NCBI RefSeq assembly: GCF_050389805.1
Contig: NZ_CP130945.1
Location: 2,976,001 to 3,040,000, forward strand
DNA from: Bacillus_BD sp050389805
Lineage (GTDB): Bacteria; Bacillota; Bacilli; Bacillales; Cytobacillaceae
DNA length: 64,000 bases
Direction of reading: 5' to 3'
Positions 8,073-17,056 of this stretch are shown in pieces (the first letter of the stretch is position 1; every line of letters begins with the position of its first letter). The position numbers and the translations under genes were made by a program. Under the pieces are notes generated by a model. The model made no database searches. It had not been told where the DNA came from and was given only the letters and a program-made list of their open reading frames with translations.

Positions 8073-9518
8073 CTATGGAACACGTGACAGTGCATCTGCA
8101 AACTGCATAACTGCCTCTCTCATATTTTCCTTTTTAATGCGGGCATAGGTAAAGCGGGCATATCCATTTGGCGCGCCATAGACACTACCAGGCATATATA
8201 GGAATTTATTTTTTAGGGCCTCACCAACTAATTGATGGTCATCGATTTTTCGATTGATTTTGCACCAAAGGAACAGACCACCAGATGGAATTGTAAAGGT
8301 GATACGATCCCCTAATACTTCGGATAAGACTGACACCATTTCATTTCGCCGCTCTAATAACTCCGCTCGTAAATCATCCAAATGTATTCGATACTGTGGA
8401 GATTGCAAAATTTGCGTCGCAATTAACTGCGGAAAAATACTTAGACCAAAGTCAATTTGATGTCGTGCATCAGCAAGACGATTAATGACTGATTGGGGTC
8501 CGATAATCCATCCTACCCGTAAACTTGAAGCAATCACTTTCGAAAAAGATCCTATGTATAGCACATTTCCGCTGTTGTCAATTGATTTCAATGGAAATTG
8601 TCTATCTCCTTCAAGTGATAACAAACTAACTGGATCATCCTCCACAATCGGAATTCCATATCTAGTGGAAATCTCTAGAACCTTCTTGCGCCTGCTTTCT
8701 GAAAGCACCGATCCCGTTGGACTTTGGAAGGTCGGGTTTAAAAAAATCATTCGTATTTTATGCTTTTCATACAAATTCACGATATCATCTGGGTCTATGC
8801 CATCTTTATCGACAGGTAAGCCATAGATTCTCAAACCAGCGGATTGAAACAATGATAGAGAATAGCTATAAGATGGGGCTTCAATCGCAACAGCATCACC
8901 AGGATTTAATAAGCATTGTGTGATCAGATATAATGCCTGCTGGGCACCAGACGTTACTAAAACCGAGGCACTTGTTGTTCCAATTCTAAGCTCTTCTTTT
9001 ACATATTGAGAAATGGTTTCTCGAAACGGGAGATGTCCTTGTTGATTTACAGAACCTAAATCTTCTGATATTCCTAGATCAGTGAAAGATGATTGCAATA
9101 GATGAGTTGGAAACAAATCAGGTGACAGTTCTCCGCTCGCTAAATTATAGCCACCCTTCATTTGTTTGGCTTCATCACGAATTTTTTTAATTAAAGGGTA
9201 CGTCGGAATAAAAGAACCACTTTCTATGTATTTTCTCCAATTCGTAACACCCTTTGGTAAAATCCCCCATTTATGTGTACTGACACGTGTGCCGCTTCCC
9301 TTTTTTCTTTCTACTAATCCAGATGCCTGAAGTTCATCATAGACATGAGCAATCGTCATTCTATTGACATTTAGTTCTTGAGCTAATTTCCGTTCTGACG
9401 GAAGCCGGCTCCCTGGCGGAAACTCCCCGTATGAGATCCTTTCTTCAATTATTTCATAGATTTGTTGATAAAGCGGATTGTCCGCCTTTCGATTCAACGT
9501 CCATTCCAAGATGTTCAC
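8073..9518 (-). CDS. MocR/GabR-type regulator (GntR helix-turn-helix fused to aminotransferase fold)
   Basis: 481 residues. Residues 1-80 are a GntR winged helix (LYQQIYEIIEERISYGEF, PSERKLAQELNVNRMTIAH). Residues 115-475 are a type-I aminotransferase-like domain with the PLP lysine in GSFSKVIASSLRVGWIIGP. MocR proteins bind PLP and an effector and usually control the divergent neighbour. Here the neighbour is the BenE-family transporter at 9665, and the 145-bp gap holds a perfect 14-bp palindrome (9551-9564). The effector cannot be read from sequence. ATG start near 9518. Confidence 0.9.
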   Translation of the reverse strand: MNILEWTLNRKADNPLYQQIYEIIEERISYGEFPPGSRLPSERKLAQELNVNRMTIAHVYDELQASGLVERKKGSGTRVSTHKWGILPKGVTNWRKYIESGSFIPTYPLIKKIRDEAKQMKGGYNLASGELSPDLFPTHLLQSSFTDLGISEDLGSVNQQGHLPFRETISQYVKEELRIGTTSASVLVTSGAQQALYLITQCLLNPGDAVAIEAPSYSYSLSLFQSAGLRIYGLPVDKDGIDPDDIVNLYEKHKIRMIFLNPTFQSPTGSVLSESRRKKVLEISTRYGIPIVEDDPVSLLSLEGDRQFPLKSIDNSGNVLYIGSFSKVIASSLRVGWIIGPQSVINRLADARHQIDFGLSIFPQLIATQILQSPQYRIHLDDLRAELLERRNEMVSVLSEVLGDRITFTIPSGGLFLWCKINRKIDDHQLVGEALKNKFLYMPGSVYGAPNGYARFTYARIKKENMREAVMQFADALSRVP

Positions 9519-9550
9519 CGCCTTATTCTAAAAGTGGCTTAGCAGGACTA

Positions 9551-9564
9551 CATCCAATTGGATG
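9551..9564. promoter_or_regulatory. 14-bp perfect palindrome between mocR-like and benE-like genes
   Basis: CATCCAATTGGATG is its own reverse complement and lies in the divergent control region, about 30 bp from the regulator start and 100 bp from the transporter start. It is a candidate operator of the MocR protein; this is inference. Confidence 0.45.
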
Positions 9565-9664
9565 AGTACAATACCCTTTATTTAAATTATCATAATACTT
9601 AAAGAATAACATGTAACTTTTTGGATGGAAAGGTAAATCGAACATATAAGGGGAGGCATTATCA

Positions 9665-10906
9665 TTGAAGTTTATGACTAACTTAAAGGATTTGCGCGGG
9701 AATTTAAACGTGAATACTGTTAGTGCTGGTTTAGTGGCAGCCATTTTCGGCTGTACGGGTCCAGCATTAATCATTATAGGTGGGGCAACAAATGGTGGTT
9801 TAACCTATGGAGAAACGATTAGCTGGTTATTTGCTGTCTATTTTTTCTCAGGCATTCTTGGGATGATCTTAACGTTAAAATATCGTCAACCTATCTCAGG
9901 GGCCCATTCTATAGCAGGTGCAGTATTAGTTGCTGGTGCTTTAACTCATTTCAGCATTAATGAAGCAATAGGGGCTTACTTAGTTGCACATATCATTGTT
10001 ATTCTGCTCGGCTTATCAGGATTGATTGATAAGGTAATGAAATGGATCCCAGTTCCGATCGTAATGGGTATGATTGTCGGTGTTATGATTCGTTTTGCTA
10101 CGGAAATGATCACATCTGTGACGGTTTCACCACTATTAGCTGGTGTGTCCATTTTAGTATTCTTAATCTCTTCAAAACTTTGGAAAAAAGTACCACCTGT
10201 TTTAACAACATTAGTTGTTGCGGTTATATTAGCGTTTGTTACCGGTCAATTTCAATTTCAAAGTACAAGTGATATATTTGTACTTCCGCAAATCATGATG
10301 CCAGCTTTTAGTTGGGATGCAATAGTTTCAATTGGGATTCCACTAGCATTGCTTATTATTTGTACTGAAAATGCTCAAGCATCAGGGGTATTAATGGCAC
10401 AAGGATATCAGCCACCTAACTCGAGCATGGCTATATACGGCTCCTCGATTGGTTTAATTGCCTCTTTCTTTGGGGCTCATGCGATTAATATTGCAGGACC
10501 AATGACTGCTATTTGTTCCGCTAAGGAAGTTGGCCCAAAGAATAGTCGGTATGCTGCTTCTTTTGCAAATGGAGTTTTCTTCTCGATTTTTGGTATCTTT
10601 GCTTCATTAGTAGTTCCACTTGTTGTAGCAATGCCAGGTGTAATTGTTACGGTCATTGCAGGTTTAGCTATGCTTGGCGTGTTGATTAATTCACTAAAAA
10701 CCGCCTTTTCTGATAATAAATTTCAAATGGGTGCCTTTTTCGCAATGATTATCGGGATGTCTGGTGTAAGCTTTTTCAATATTAGTGCTCCTCTTTGGGC
10801 AATCATCGGAAGCTTGCTCGTATCATTCCTTGTTGAAAGTGAACATTTTACTTTGAGGACTAAGACTGAGAAGAAACAGAAGGAAGAAGTTGAAACAAGC
10901 GCATAA
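9665..10906 (+). CDS. BenE-family membrane transporter
   Basis: 413 residues with 11-12 hydrophobic segments. It resembles the BenE benzoate/proton symporter family: an N-terminal NVNTVSAGLVAAIFGCTGPA, the conserved QPISGAHSIAGA segment and an ENAQASGVLMAQGYQPP segment near residue 245. The start is TTG at 9665, eight bases behind GGGGAGG. True substrates in Bacillus members of this family are not established; benzoate is only the name-giver. Expression is probably controlled by the divergent MocR-type regulator. Confidence 0.8.
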   Translation: MKFMTNLKDLRGNLNVNTVSAGLVAAIFGCTGPALIIIGGATNGGLTYGETISWLFAVYFFSGILGMILTLKYRQPISGAHSIAGAVLVAGALTHFSINEAIGAYLVAHIIVILLGLSGLIDKVMKWIPVPIVMGMIVGVMIRFATEMITSVTVSPLLAGVSILVFLISSKLWKKVPPVLTTLVVAVILAFVTGQFQFQSTSDIFVLPQIMMPAFSWDAIVSIGIPLALLIICTENAQASGVLMAQGYQPPNSSMAIYGSSIGLIASFFGAHAINIAGPMTAICSAKEVGPKNSRYAASFANGVFFSIFGIFASLVVPLVVAMPGVIVTVIAGLAMLGVLINSLKTAFSDNKFQMGAFFAMIIGMSGVSFFNISAPLWAIIGSLLVSFLVESEHFTLRTKTEKKQKEEVETSA

Positions 10907-10910
10907 TAGA

Positions 10911-10962
10911 AGTAAAAATGCTGCTCTATTTTATAACCGCGGCATTTTTACTTTTTTATTTT
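10911..10962 (+). terminator. Terminator of the BenE-like gene
   Basis: AGTAAAAATGCTGC pairs with GCGGCATTTTTACT (one wobble pair), followed by a long T-rich tail. Confidence 0.85.
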
Positions 10963-10979
10963 TTCGTGATAAATACCCT

Positions 10980-11008
10980 TTGACATTTGAATAATAATCA
11001 TGTATCTT
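10980..11008 (+). promoter_or_regulatory. Sigma-A promoter of guaC
   Basis: Consensus TTGACA at 10980-10985, a 17-bp spacer and TATCTT at 11003-11008, with guaC as the only gene downstream. Confidence 0.65.
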
Positions 11009-11013
11009 AGCTA

Positions 11014-11057
11014 TTGGACGAACGTTTTAATGTAACAAATGATTTAATATTCGTTTT
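11014..11057 (+). promoter_or_regulatory. PurBox-like inverted pair upstream of guaC
   Basis: GGACGAACGTT (core CGAA at 11019) and, in opposite orientation, AAAAACGAATATT (TTCG at 11050-11053) lie just downstream of the promoter. PurR of Bacillus binds inverted pairs of AWWWCCGAACWWT. The 27-bp gap between cores is slightly larger than usual and the first box is weak, so this is a candidate only. Confidence 0.35.
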
Positions 11058-11073
11058 TAGGAGTGTAAAATAA

Positions 11074-12060
11074 ATGATGGATACAGTATTCGATTATGAA
11101 GATATACAATTAATACCGGCAAAATGTATTGTGAACAGTCGTTCAGAATGTGATACAAGTGTAACTTTAGGAGGACGCACATTCAGACTTCCAGTTGTGC
11201 CTGCCAATATGCAAACCATTATTGATGAAAAAATTGCACTTTATCTAGCCCAGAATGGCTATTTCTATATTATGCACCGTTTCGAGCCAGAGAAACGAAT
11301 TTCATTTATTAAAGATATGAATGAGCGCGGATTATACTCATCCATTTCCGTTGGGGTAAAGCCCGAAGAATACGATTTCATTCAACAGGTAGCCCACGAA
11401 GGACTAAAACCGGAGTATATTACTATTGATATTGCTCATGGGCATTCAGAAAATGTGATTAATATGATTAAACATATTAAATCCATCTTGCCAGAGAGCT
11501 TTGTCATTGCTGGTAATGTTGGTACTCCAGAGGCTGTTAGAGAGCTTGAAAACGCGGGCGCTGACGCAACAAAAGTCGGAATCGGACCAGGAAAAGTTTG
11601 TATTACAAAAATAAAAACAGGATTCGGTACAGGTGGATGGCAACTAGCAGCACTTCGCTGGTGTGCAAAAGCAGCAAGTAAGCCTGTGATTGCAGATGGT
11701 GGAATTCGTACACATGGTGATATTGCCAAATCCGTACGTTTTGGCGCAACCATGGTGATGATTGGTTCACTATTTGCTGGTCATGAAGAATCACCGGGAG
11801 AAACCTATACGAAAGACGGAAAGCGTTATAAAGAATACTTTGGTTCCGCTTCTGAATTCCAAAAAGGTGAAAAGAAAAACGTTGAAGGTAAAAAAATGTA
11901 TGTTGAATACAAAGGACCTCTTCAAGATACATTAACTGAAATGGAACAAGACCTTCAGTCCTCTATTTCTTATGCGGGCGGAAACAAATTAAGTGCCATT
12001 CGAAACGTTGATTATGTAGTTGTAAAAAATTCAATTTTTAATGGTGATCGAGTTTATTGA
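11074..12060 (+). CDS. guaC: GMP reductase
   Basis: 328 residues, the normal length. GuaC reduces GMP to IMP with NADPH and release of ammonia, returning guanine nucleotides to the purine pool. The family TIM-barrel features are visible: DYEDIQLIPAKC at the N-terminus, AGNVGTPEAVRELENAGADA, the catalytic cysteine in GIGPGKVCITK near residue 175, then ADGGIRTHGDIAK and the phosphate-binding GATMVMIGS. Length, lack of CBS domains and the GTGGWQLAALRW segment separate it from IMP dehydrogenase. AGGAG precedes the ATG pair; 11074 is used. It is a single-gene transcript with its own promoter and terminator. Confidence 0.95.
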   Translation: MMDTVFDYEDIQLIPAKCIVNSRSECDTSVTLGGRTFRLPVVPANMQTIIDEKIALYLAQNGYFYIMHRFEPEKRISFIKDMNERGLYSSISVGVKPEEYDFIQQVAHEGLKPEYITIDIAHGHSENVINMIKHIKSILPESFVIAGNVGTPEAVRELENAGADATKVGIGPGKVCITKIKTGFGTGGWQLAALRWCAKAASKPVIADGGIRTHGDIAKSVRFGATMVMIGSLFAGHEESPGETYTKDGKRYKEYFGSASEFQKGEKKNVEGKKMYVEYKGPLQDTLTEMEQDLQSSISYAGGNKLSAIRNVDYVVVKNSIFNGDRVY

Positions 12061-12068
12061 TCTAGTTA

Positions 12069-12102
12069 AACGGGACAAGGAGCTTGGATTCCTTGTCCCG
12101 TT
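12069..12102. terminator. Terminator between guaC and the SDR gene
   Basis: AACGGGACAAGGA and TCCTTGTCCCGTT form a 13-base stem; a T-rich tail follows on the plus strand. Confidence 0.88.
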
Positions 12103-12107
12103 ACTTT

Positions 12108-12878
12108 TTAATAGTAAACAGAACTCCCTGCTCCTCCATTTACTGAGATCACATCTCCTGTAATCGCTACAGATAATGGAGAAACTAAAAAGGTTACCAC
12201 GTTTGCAATATCTTCTGCTTTTACAACACGGTTAATCGCATTTCCCTCTGCTATTTTCTCTAAATCTTCTGTTTTTGGAATGCGTTCTTTCGTCGTTTCT
12301 GTCATTGTTATACCTGGATATACCGCATTGACATTTATTCCATATTTCCCCAATTCCATTGAAGACGTTTTTGTAAGATGAACAACCGATACATTTCTTG
12401 CCCCAGCACTAATGGATCCGCCCGTTCTTGCAGCTGTTCCACTTATATTGACTATTCGTCCCCAGCCGCTTTTCTTCATATAAGGACTTACAGCACGTGT
12501 ACAACGAAAATAGCCCATAAATTTTTCCTCAAAATCTTTTAAAATGAGTTCATCGCTAACTTCATTGAATCCCTCTGGTTCTCCTCCGCTTACACGTGCT
12601 CCATTATTGATGAGAATATCAATTCCTCCCATTTCTTCTGCCGCTTTATTCACAAGATTTTCTATTGAATGAAGATCGCCCATGTTTGCTGTAATTGCAT
12701 ATATATTTCTTCCTGTTTCTTTTCTTAATTCGTTTGCGGTTTCCTGTAAAGCTTCTTCGTTTCTCGAGCAAATGGTACAGTCCACTCCCTCTAACGCTAA
12801 TTGACGAGCAATTGCTTTACCAATTCCGCGACTTCCCCCTGTAATGAGTGCTTTTTTGCCTACCAATTGTAAATCCAT
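12108..12878 (-). CDS. Short-chain dehydrogenase/reductase with atypical active site
   Basis: 256 residues with a classical Rossmann start: TGGSRGIG (residues 14-21) for dinucleotide binding and NNGAR near 91, and the catalytic serine region NISGTA near 145. The usual YxxxK pair is missing: at the expected place the protein reads AGARN. The C-terminus has GDVISVNGGAG as in FabG-like SDRs. A subgroup of SDRs with this kind of replacement exists, and their chemistry is not known to me. ATG start behind AAGGAGG. It is separated from the upstream MFS gene by a terminator. Confidence 0.85.
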   Translation of the reverse strand: MDLQLVGKKALITGGSRGIGKAIARQLALEGVDCTICSRNEEALQETANELRKETGRNIYAITANMGDLHSIENLVNKAAEEMGGIDILINNGARVSGGEPEGFNEVSDELILKDFEEKFMGYFRCTRAVSPYMKKSGWGRIVNISGTAARTGGSISAGARNVSVVHLTKTSSMELGKYGINVNAVYPGITMTETTKERIPKTEDLEKIAEGNAINRVVKAEDIANVVTFLVSPLSVAITGDVISVNGGAGSSVYY

Positions 12879-12898
12879 ATGAATCCTCCTTTTTATAT

Positions 12899-12944
12899 AA
12901 AAAGCTGTTCATGGAGCATTTCCCCTAATGAACAGCTTTTGATT
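12899..12944 (-). terminator. Terminator of the MFS gene
   Basis: AAAAGCTGTTCAT and ATGAACAGCTTTT form a 13-base stem; on the minus strand a T-rich tail follows. Confidence 0.85.
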
Positions 12945-12960
12945 AATTACTTATTCAACT

Positions 12961-14175
12961 TTACTTAACTTCTAATGCTTGTTCATTTATCTGTTCTCTA
13001 ATATTATGACTTTCTTTTCCATGTAAGAAGTAATAAACAAGTAAACCAAGAATGACAAAAATGGAACTATATAAATATAAAGTGCTATATCCAATTTGTG
13101 CTCCTAGAATTCCAACAATTACCGAGCCAATCCCAATACCCGAGTCCATTGTTGACAAATATGTGGCCGTTGCAGTTCCTTTTCTATTAGATGGTGCAAT
13201 CTGTATCGCAACAGTCTGTGCCGTAGGAAAAATCGTCCCCCATCCAAGACCAATAAAGGCTGCAGATAATAAAAATAAAAATGCACCACTCGCTTGACTT
13301 AATAAGAACATTCCGAGTGCGAAACTAATAATGGAAGGGATCATAATCACATTCGCACCGTGTTGATCAAACCATTTTCCAGTAAAGGGTCTTGAGATCA
13401 TCAATGCAATTACATAAACAATAAAGAAATAACTAGCTACTTCTGTCAATTGTCTTTCCTCTGCATACACAGACACAAACGAAACTATAGATGAATAGAC
13501 AATTGCGAAATAGAAACTAACTAGTGAAATACGTAGTGCAGACAGTTCGATAAGATCGTTTATTTTAACACCTTTTTTCTTAGGTTGTATGATCATCTCA
13601 TCTTTTTTATCTTGTTTTGGTAGTGAGATTAAGAAAGCTGTAAAAGTACCGATCAACACACTAACTGCACTTACTGCAAACATGACGAATGAACCCCATT
13701 GGTTCATAGTTAATAAGCCAACAAACGGTCCTAATGCCATTGAAATATTCATCATGAGACCGTAGTAACCCATTCCTTCTCCTTTTCGACTATTTGGAAT
13801 AATCGTTGCTACAATCGTTCCCGTTGCTGTAGTGAGCATGCCAAAACCAATTCCATGAATCACCCTTAAAATCAACAAACTAAATAAGGATGTAGTTAAA
13901 AAATACATGAATGCTGCACCTAGATAAATGATCAGAGATACTATAAACACTTTTTTAATACCAAAGGATTCTATCCATCTTCCTGCAACGAATCGAATGA
14001 AAATCGCAGCTACATAGAACGCTGCTACTAATAATCCAGCCTGTGCAGTATTCCCTTGCAAATCTTGAATTAAATATATTGGAATTGTCACAAGTAAATA
14101 ATAATAGTTTAGAAACATAAAGAAAGTCGTCAGGCAGACAGATATGTAATCTTTTGTCCATAATCGATTACTCAA
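12961..14175 (-). CDS. Major facilitator superfamily transporter
   Basis: 404 residues with 12 predicted spans. It has the MFS loop 2-3 motif variant (VAGRWIESFGIKKVFI near residue 64) and the matching second-half segment (SRPFTGKWFDQHGANVIM near 260). Overall it resembles the YfkF/YfhI-type drug or metabolite exporters of Bacillus. The start is TTG at 14175, eight bases behind GGGAGG. No substrate can be named. It has its own terminator, so co-transcription with the SDR gene downstream is unlikely. Confidence 0.85.
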   Translation of the reverse strand: MSNRLWTKDYISVCLTTFFMFLNYYYLLVTIPIYLIQDLQGNTAQAGLLVAAFYVAAIFIRFVAGRWIESFGIKKVFIVSLIIYLGAAFMYFLTTSLFSLLILRVIHGIGFGMLTTATGTIVATIIPNSRKGEGMGYYGLMMNISMALGPFVGLLTMNQWGSFVMFAVSAVSVLIGTFTAFLISLPKQDKKDEMIIQPKKKGVKINDLIELSALRISLVSFYFAIVYSSIVSFVSVYAEERQLTEVASYFFIVYVIALMISRPFTGKWFDQHGANVIMIPSIISFALGMFLLSQASGAFLFLLSAAFIGLGWGTIFPTAQTVAIQIAPSNRKGTATATYLSTMDSGIGIGSVIVGILGAQIGYSTLYLYSSIFVILGLLVYYFLHGKESHNIREQINEQALEVK

Positions 14176-14341
14176 AAAACATTCCTCCCAGTTTAATGAA
14201 TCTATATTCTATTCTATCACTTACAAAAATTTATTCCAATAATGTTTTTACTATGTTAATAGAGTAAAGTGTTTATTATTTCAGGTTAAATTTCGCATGA
14301 TAATAGGAGTATTAGTAAATTTATTACTATCTCGATGAAAT

Positions 14342-14370
14342 TAGGCTCAAACGGATTTAGAGTTTGAGCC
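14342..14370 (-). terminator. Terminator of the universal stress protein gene
   Basis: GGCTCAAAC and GTTTGAGCC form a nine-base stem downstream of the gene at 14384; the T-run is weak. Confidence 0.6.
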
Positions 14371-14383
14371 TGTACGCTTAATG

Positions 14384-14809
14384 TTATTTAATAATCAGAA
14401 CTGGACAATGAGATAATTGGGAAACACGTTGACTGACGCTGCCAAGCATGAGTCCCTTAATATTTCCTAATCCACGACTCCCCATGATAATTAACTGATA
14501 GTTCCCCTCTTCTGCCTTTTTCACAATTTGTATAGCTGGGTCTCCCATAATATATATAGGCTCAATTTCGATACCTTCTTCAGCAGCAAATGATACTGCG
14601 TTATTTAAGATTTCACTACCCTCTTCTCTCAAAGAAATATATACTTGATCGACTGATTCATTTGACATCAATTCAGGGAAACGTATATTTTTTTCAACAT
14701 GAATGACTCCAATTGTAGAATACCTTTCCTTAGCAAATTGGATTGCCGACTTTAATGCTTTATCACTCATTTTTGAACCATCTACTGCGACCAAAATCCG
14801 ATTGAACAT
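14384..14809 (-). CDS. Universal stress protein, UspA family
   Basis: 141 residues from ATG 14809, which follows GGAGG by eight bases and gives the canonical MFNRILVAVDGS start; an in-frame ATG at 14872 would add 21 unlike residues and is rejected. The single Usp domain has the ATP-binding signature GSRGLGNIKGLMLGSVSQRV near the C-terminus, with GxxG and a following GS motif, so nucleotide binding is likely. Such proteins help survival under stress; the specific role is unknown. It is divergent from the NhaC antiporter gene. A second Usp gene lies at 18791 next to a SulP permease. Confidence 0.9.
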   Translation of the reverse strand: MFNRILVAVDGSKMSDKALKSAIQFAKERYSTIGVIHVEKNIRFPELMSNESVDQVYISLREEGSEILNNAVSFAAEEGIEIEPIYIMGDPAIQIVKKAEEGNYQLIIMGSRGLGNIKGLMLGSVSQRVSQLSHCPVLIIK

Positions 14810-15006
14810 TGTACTAGCCTCCAAAAATATCATATACCTCATTTTAACAAAAATCTCCAAAATTGATATCATTCTTTAACAATTGACTGAGCTTTACTAT
14901 TTACTTCTAAGTTGTATTCCTTTTTTCGATTCGTAAATAATTCCTCTGTTTTTTTGTAATACTTTATAAGAGTCTTTGAATGAATAAGTGTTATGGGGGA
15001 ATTATA

Positions 15007-16431
15007 TTGGATTTTACCTGGCTTTCGATTATTCCTTTTTTAATCGTGATCGCAATGTCTATCTGGTTAAAGGACATTTTACCAGGACTTGTAGTTGGAC
15101 TATTGGTTGGATCTTACTTTGTCACTTCAGAACTGTTAATTGGAATACAACAATCCGTCATATATGTTGTTACAACGCTTTCAGATCAAGCAAATATTAA
15201 AATAATTAGTTTTTTATATTTGTTTGGCGGCTTAGTCGGAATGATGAATATTTCAGGGGGAATAAAAGGATTTGCAGAATGGATGGGTGACAAGATTCAC
15301 ACAGAACGAGGTGTGCTCAGTTTAATCTGGATGACGTTACCTTTTACTTTTATGATGCCAATGTTCCGCATTATGCTGATCGGACCCATCATTAAATCAT
15401 TGATTAAAAAAATGAACTTATCTAGACGAAAAGTGGGTATGACTTTGGATATTTCTACTGAATCCGTCATTGTTCTATTACCAGTGGCAACGGCTTTTGT
15501 TGGTTTTATGGTTTCTCTTGTTGAAGGTGGGATAGCTGGATTGGATATAGGAATGTCTTCATATGAAATATTCCTTTTAAGTATTTTGTTCGACTTTTTT
15601 GCGATTGTCATGTTAGTAATTGGCATTGTCCAATCTTTTTGGTCGTCAAAGAAAATGAATAGTAATGAAAATATTGGCTTGCCACAATTAGAAGAAATTG
15701 AACATGAATTCCACCGTACAGGAATAAAAAAAGAATTATCAATGGTAAAATCCCAACCATGGAATTTGATCTTTCCGGTCTTTCTATTGATTGGATTAAC
15801 TTTATATCTTCTATGGCAAAATGGTGTGTCTCTGGGGGCTCAAACCCTATTTGAAGCATTTTCAATTGCAGATGCGACATTCGTGATGCTGTTGGCGGTA
15901 TTCATCGTGCTAGTGGTAACTTTTATTTTTTATATGATTAGAAAACAACCATTAAATGAACTGCTGTATCACTTTTATGATGGAGGCAATCAAATGATGC
16001 AGGCGATCAGTTTACTTATTCTTATTTGGGCACTAACTTTATCGGCAGAAGATCTTGGTTTTTCAGAATTTATCAGTTCGACATTAGGCGGTTTTCTACC
16101 AGCATATTTGACGCCTGCAACGATTTTTCTGATTGGAGCGGTAGTTGGTTATTTCATTGGTTCTTCATGGGGGACTTGGGGATTATTCATGCCACTTGGA
16201 ATTGCCTTAGCCCATTCTACGGGCGCGTCAATTCCCTTAACCGTTGGAGCTGTCTTTGCTAGCGGGGCTTTTGGTGCGTTAACCTCACCACTAGGTGATA
16301 CGACTATAACAACCGCTTCGATACTTGATTTAGATCTGGTAAATTATGCCCGATATAAATTGAGATTAGCATCATTAGGTGCTGGTATTTCAGTGTTATT
16401 GTATATTGCAGCCGGACTATTGGTACAGTAA
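15007..16431 (+). CDS. NhaC-family sodium/proton antiporter
   Basis: 474 residues from TTG 15007, which follows GGGGGA by six bases; an ATG at 14980 is in frame but has no ribosome binding site. About 11-12 membrane spans. The sequence fits the NhaC/ion-transporter superfamily: GGLVGMMNISGGIKGFAEWM near residue 70, FRIMLIGPIIKSL, and SSWGTWGLFMPLGIALAHST near the C-terminus. Members exchange Na+ for H+, or malate/lactate in MleN-like cases, so the counter-ion is uncertain. Alone on its transcript, with a strong terminator. Confidence 0.85.
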   Translation: MDFTWLSIIPFLIVIAMSIWLKDILPGLVVGLLVGSYFVTSELLIGIQQSVIYVVTTLSDQANIKIISFLYLFGGLVGMMNISGGIKGFAEWMGDKIHTERGVLSLIWMTLPFTFMMPMFRIMLIGPIIKSLIKKMNLSRRKVGMTLDISTESVIVLLPVATAFVGFMVSLVEGGIAGLDIGMSSYEIFLLSILFDFFAIVMLVIGIVQSFWSSKKMNSNENIGLPQLEEIEHEFHRTGIKKELSMVKSQPWNLIFPVFLLIGLTLYLLWQNGVSLGAQTLFEAFSIADATFVMLLAVFIVLVVTFIFYMIRKQPLNELLYHFYDGGNQMMQAISLLILIWALTLSAEDLGFSEFISSTLGGFLPAYLTPATIFLIGAVVGYFIGSSWGTWGLFMPLGIALAHSTGASIPLTVGAVFASGAFGALTSPLGDTTITTASILDLDLVNYARYKLRLASLGAGISVLLYIAAGLLVQ

Positions 16432-16477
16432 AAAGTCAGTTCAAATGCTCGATCGAGCACTTGAACTGACTTTTTTA
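16431..16477 (+). terminator. Terminator of the NhaC-family gene
   Basis: AGTCAGTTCAA and TTGAACTGACT enclose TGCTCGATCGAGCA, a nearly perfect long hairpin followed by six T. It overlaps the stop codon of the small gene on the other strand. Confidence 0.88.
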
Positions 16478-16633
16478 TCCTTTACGCCCTGTTGCACCTA
16501 CAGATTTATCAGTATCACTTTGATTATTATAATTATCATCATTCAAGCCACGATTTGGATGCTTACCTTTTTCTTTAAAAGTACTATGTTTTTCGGCAAT
16601 TTTAGTAAATTGATCAAGATCTGGATTTATCAT
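16475..16633 (-). CDS. Small hydrophilic protein (52 aa)
   Basis: 52 residues starting MINPDLDQFTKIAEKH and ending SVGATGRKG. It is highly polar, with no membrane or cysteine motif, resembling small Bacillus proteins that are abundant in spores, though I cannot place the family. The ATG at 16633 follows GAGGAAT. The last codons lie in the terminator of the convergent antiporter gene. Below the usual gene-calling length. Confidence 0.6.
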   Translation of the reverse strand: MINPDLDQFTKIAEKHSTFKEKGKHPNRGLNDDNYNNQSDTDKSVGATGRKG

Positions 16634-16689
16634 ACTATTCCTCTTTTCATATAGAGTTGTAAATATAACTGTGTGTTTTTTTGATACAC

Positions 16690-16935
16690 TTACACTTCCT
16701 GAATAAACACAACTTGATCATGATTACAGTTCTTACATATCATTAAATGAGGGCAAATTTGATCTCTTGCTGTATGAGGATAGCCATCTCCCATTTTGAT
16801 TGTTTCTTCGTCATTATAATGACCATAAGGATCAAGAAAATCGGAAACTTTTCCAGAGTCAGCTAACGTTGTACCACATACCGTGCAAATTTTTTCAAGT
16901 TCTCGAAGCCCATTACAAATCGGACACATCGCCAC
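16690..16935 (-). CDS. Small zinc-ribbon protein
   Basis: 81 residues with three CxxC pairs: CPIC at residue 4, CTVC at 17 and CKNC near 67, plus a single CPH. This suggests one or two bound zinc ions. GTG start at 16935 seven bases behind AAGGGGTG. No enzymatic motif. Function unknown; the family is widespread in Bacillus as far as I recall. Confidence 0.7.
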   Translation of the reverse strand: MAMCPICNGLRELEKICTVCGTTLADSGKVSDFLDPYGHYNDEETIKMGDGYPHTARDQICPHLMICKNCNHDQVVFIQEV

Positions 16936-17004
16936 CTTATGACACCCCTTTTTTACAACTACCCTATTAGTATCGATTTATCATTGGTTAGTATGTAAAA
17001 ACAA

Positions 17005-17047
17005 GGGTGCCTGGCACCTTCCAGTTTATGGAAGACACCAGGCACCC
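17005..17047. repeat. REP-like palindromic repeat, copy 1
   Basis: GGGTGCCTGG and CCAGGCACCC close a hairpin with an inner CTTCCA/TGGAAG stem. The core GGCACCTTCCA...TGGAAGA occurs again at 59201-59243. It lies 10 bp after the SulP stop and may also act as a weak terminator. Confidence 0.75.
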
Positions 17048-17056
17048 TAATCAAGT

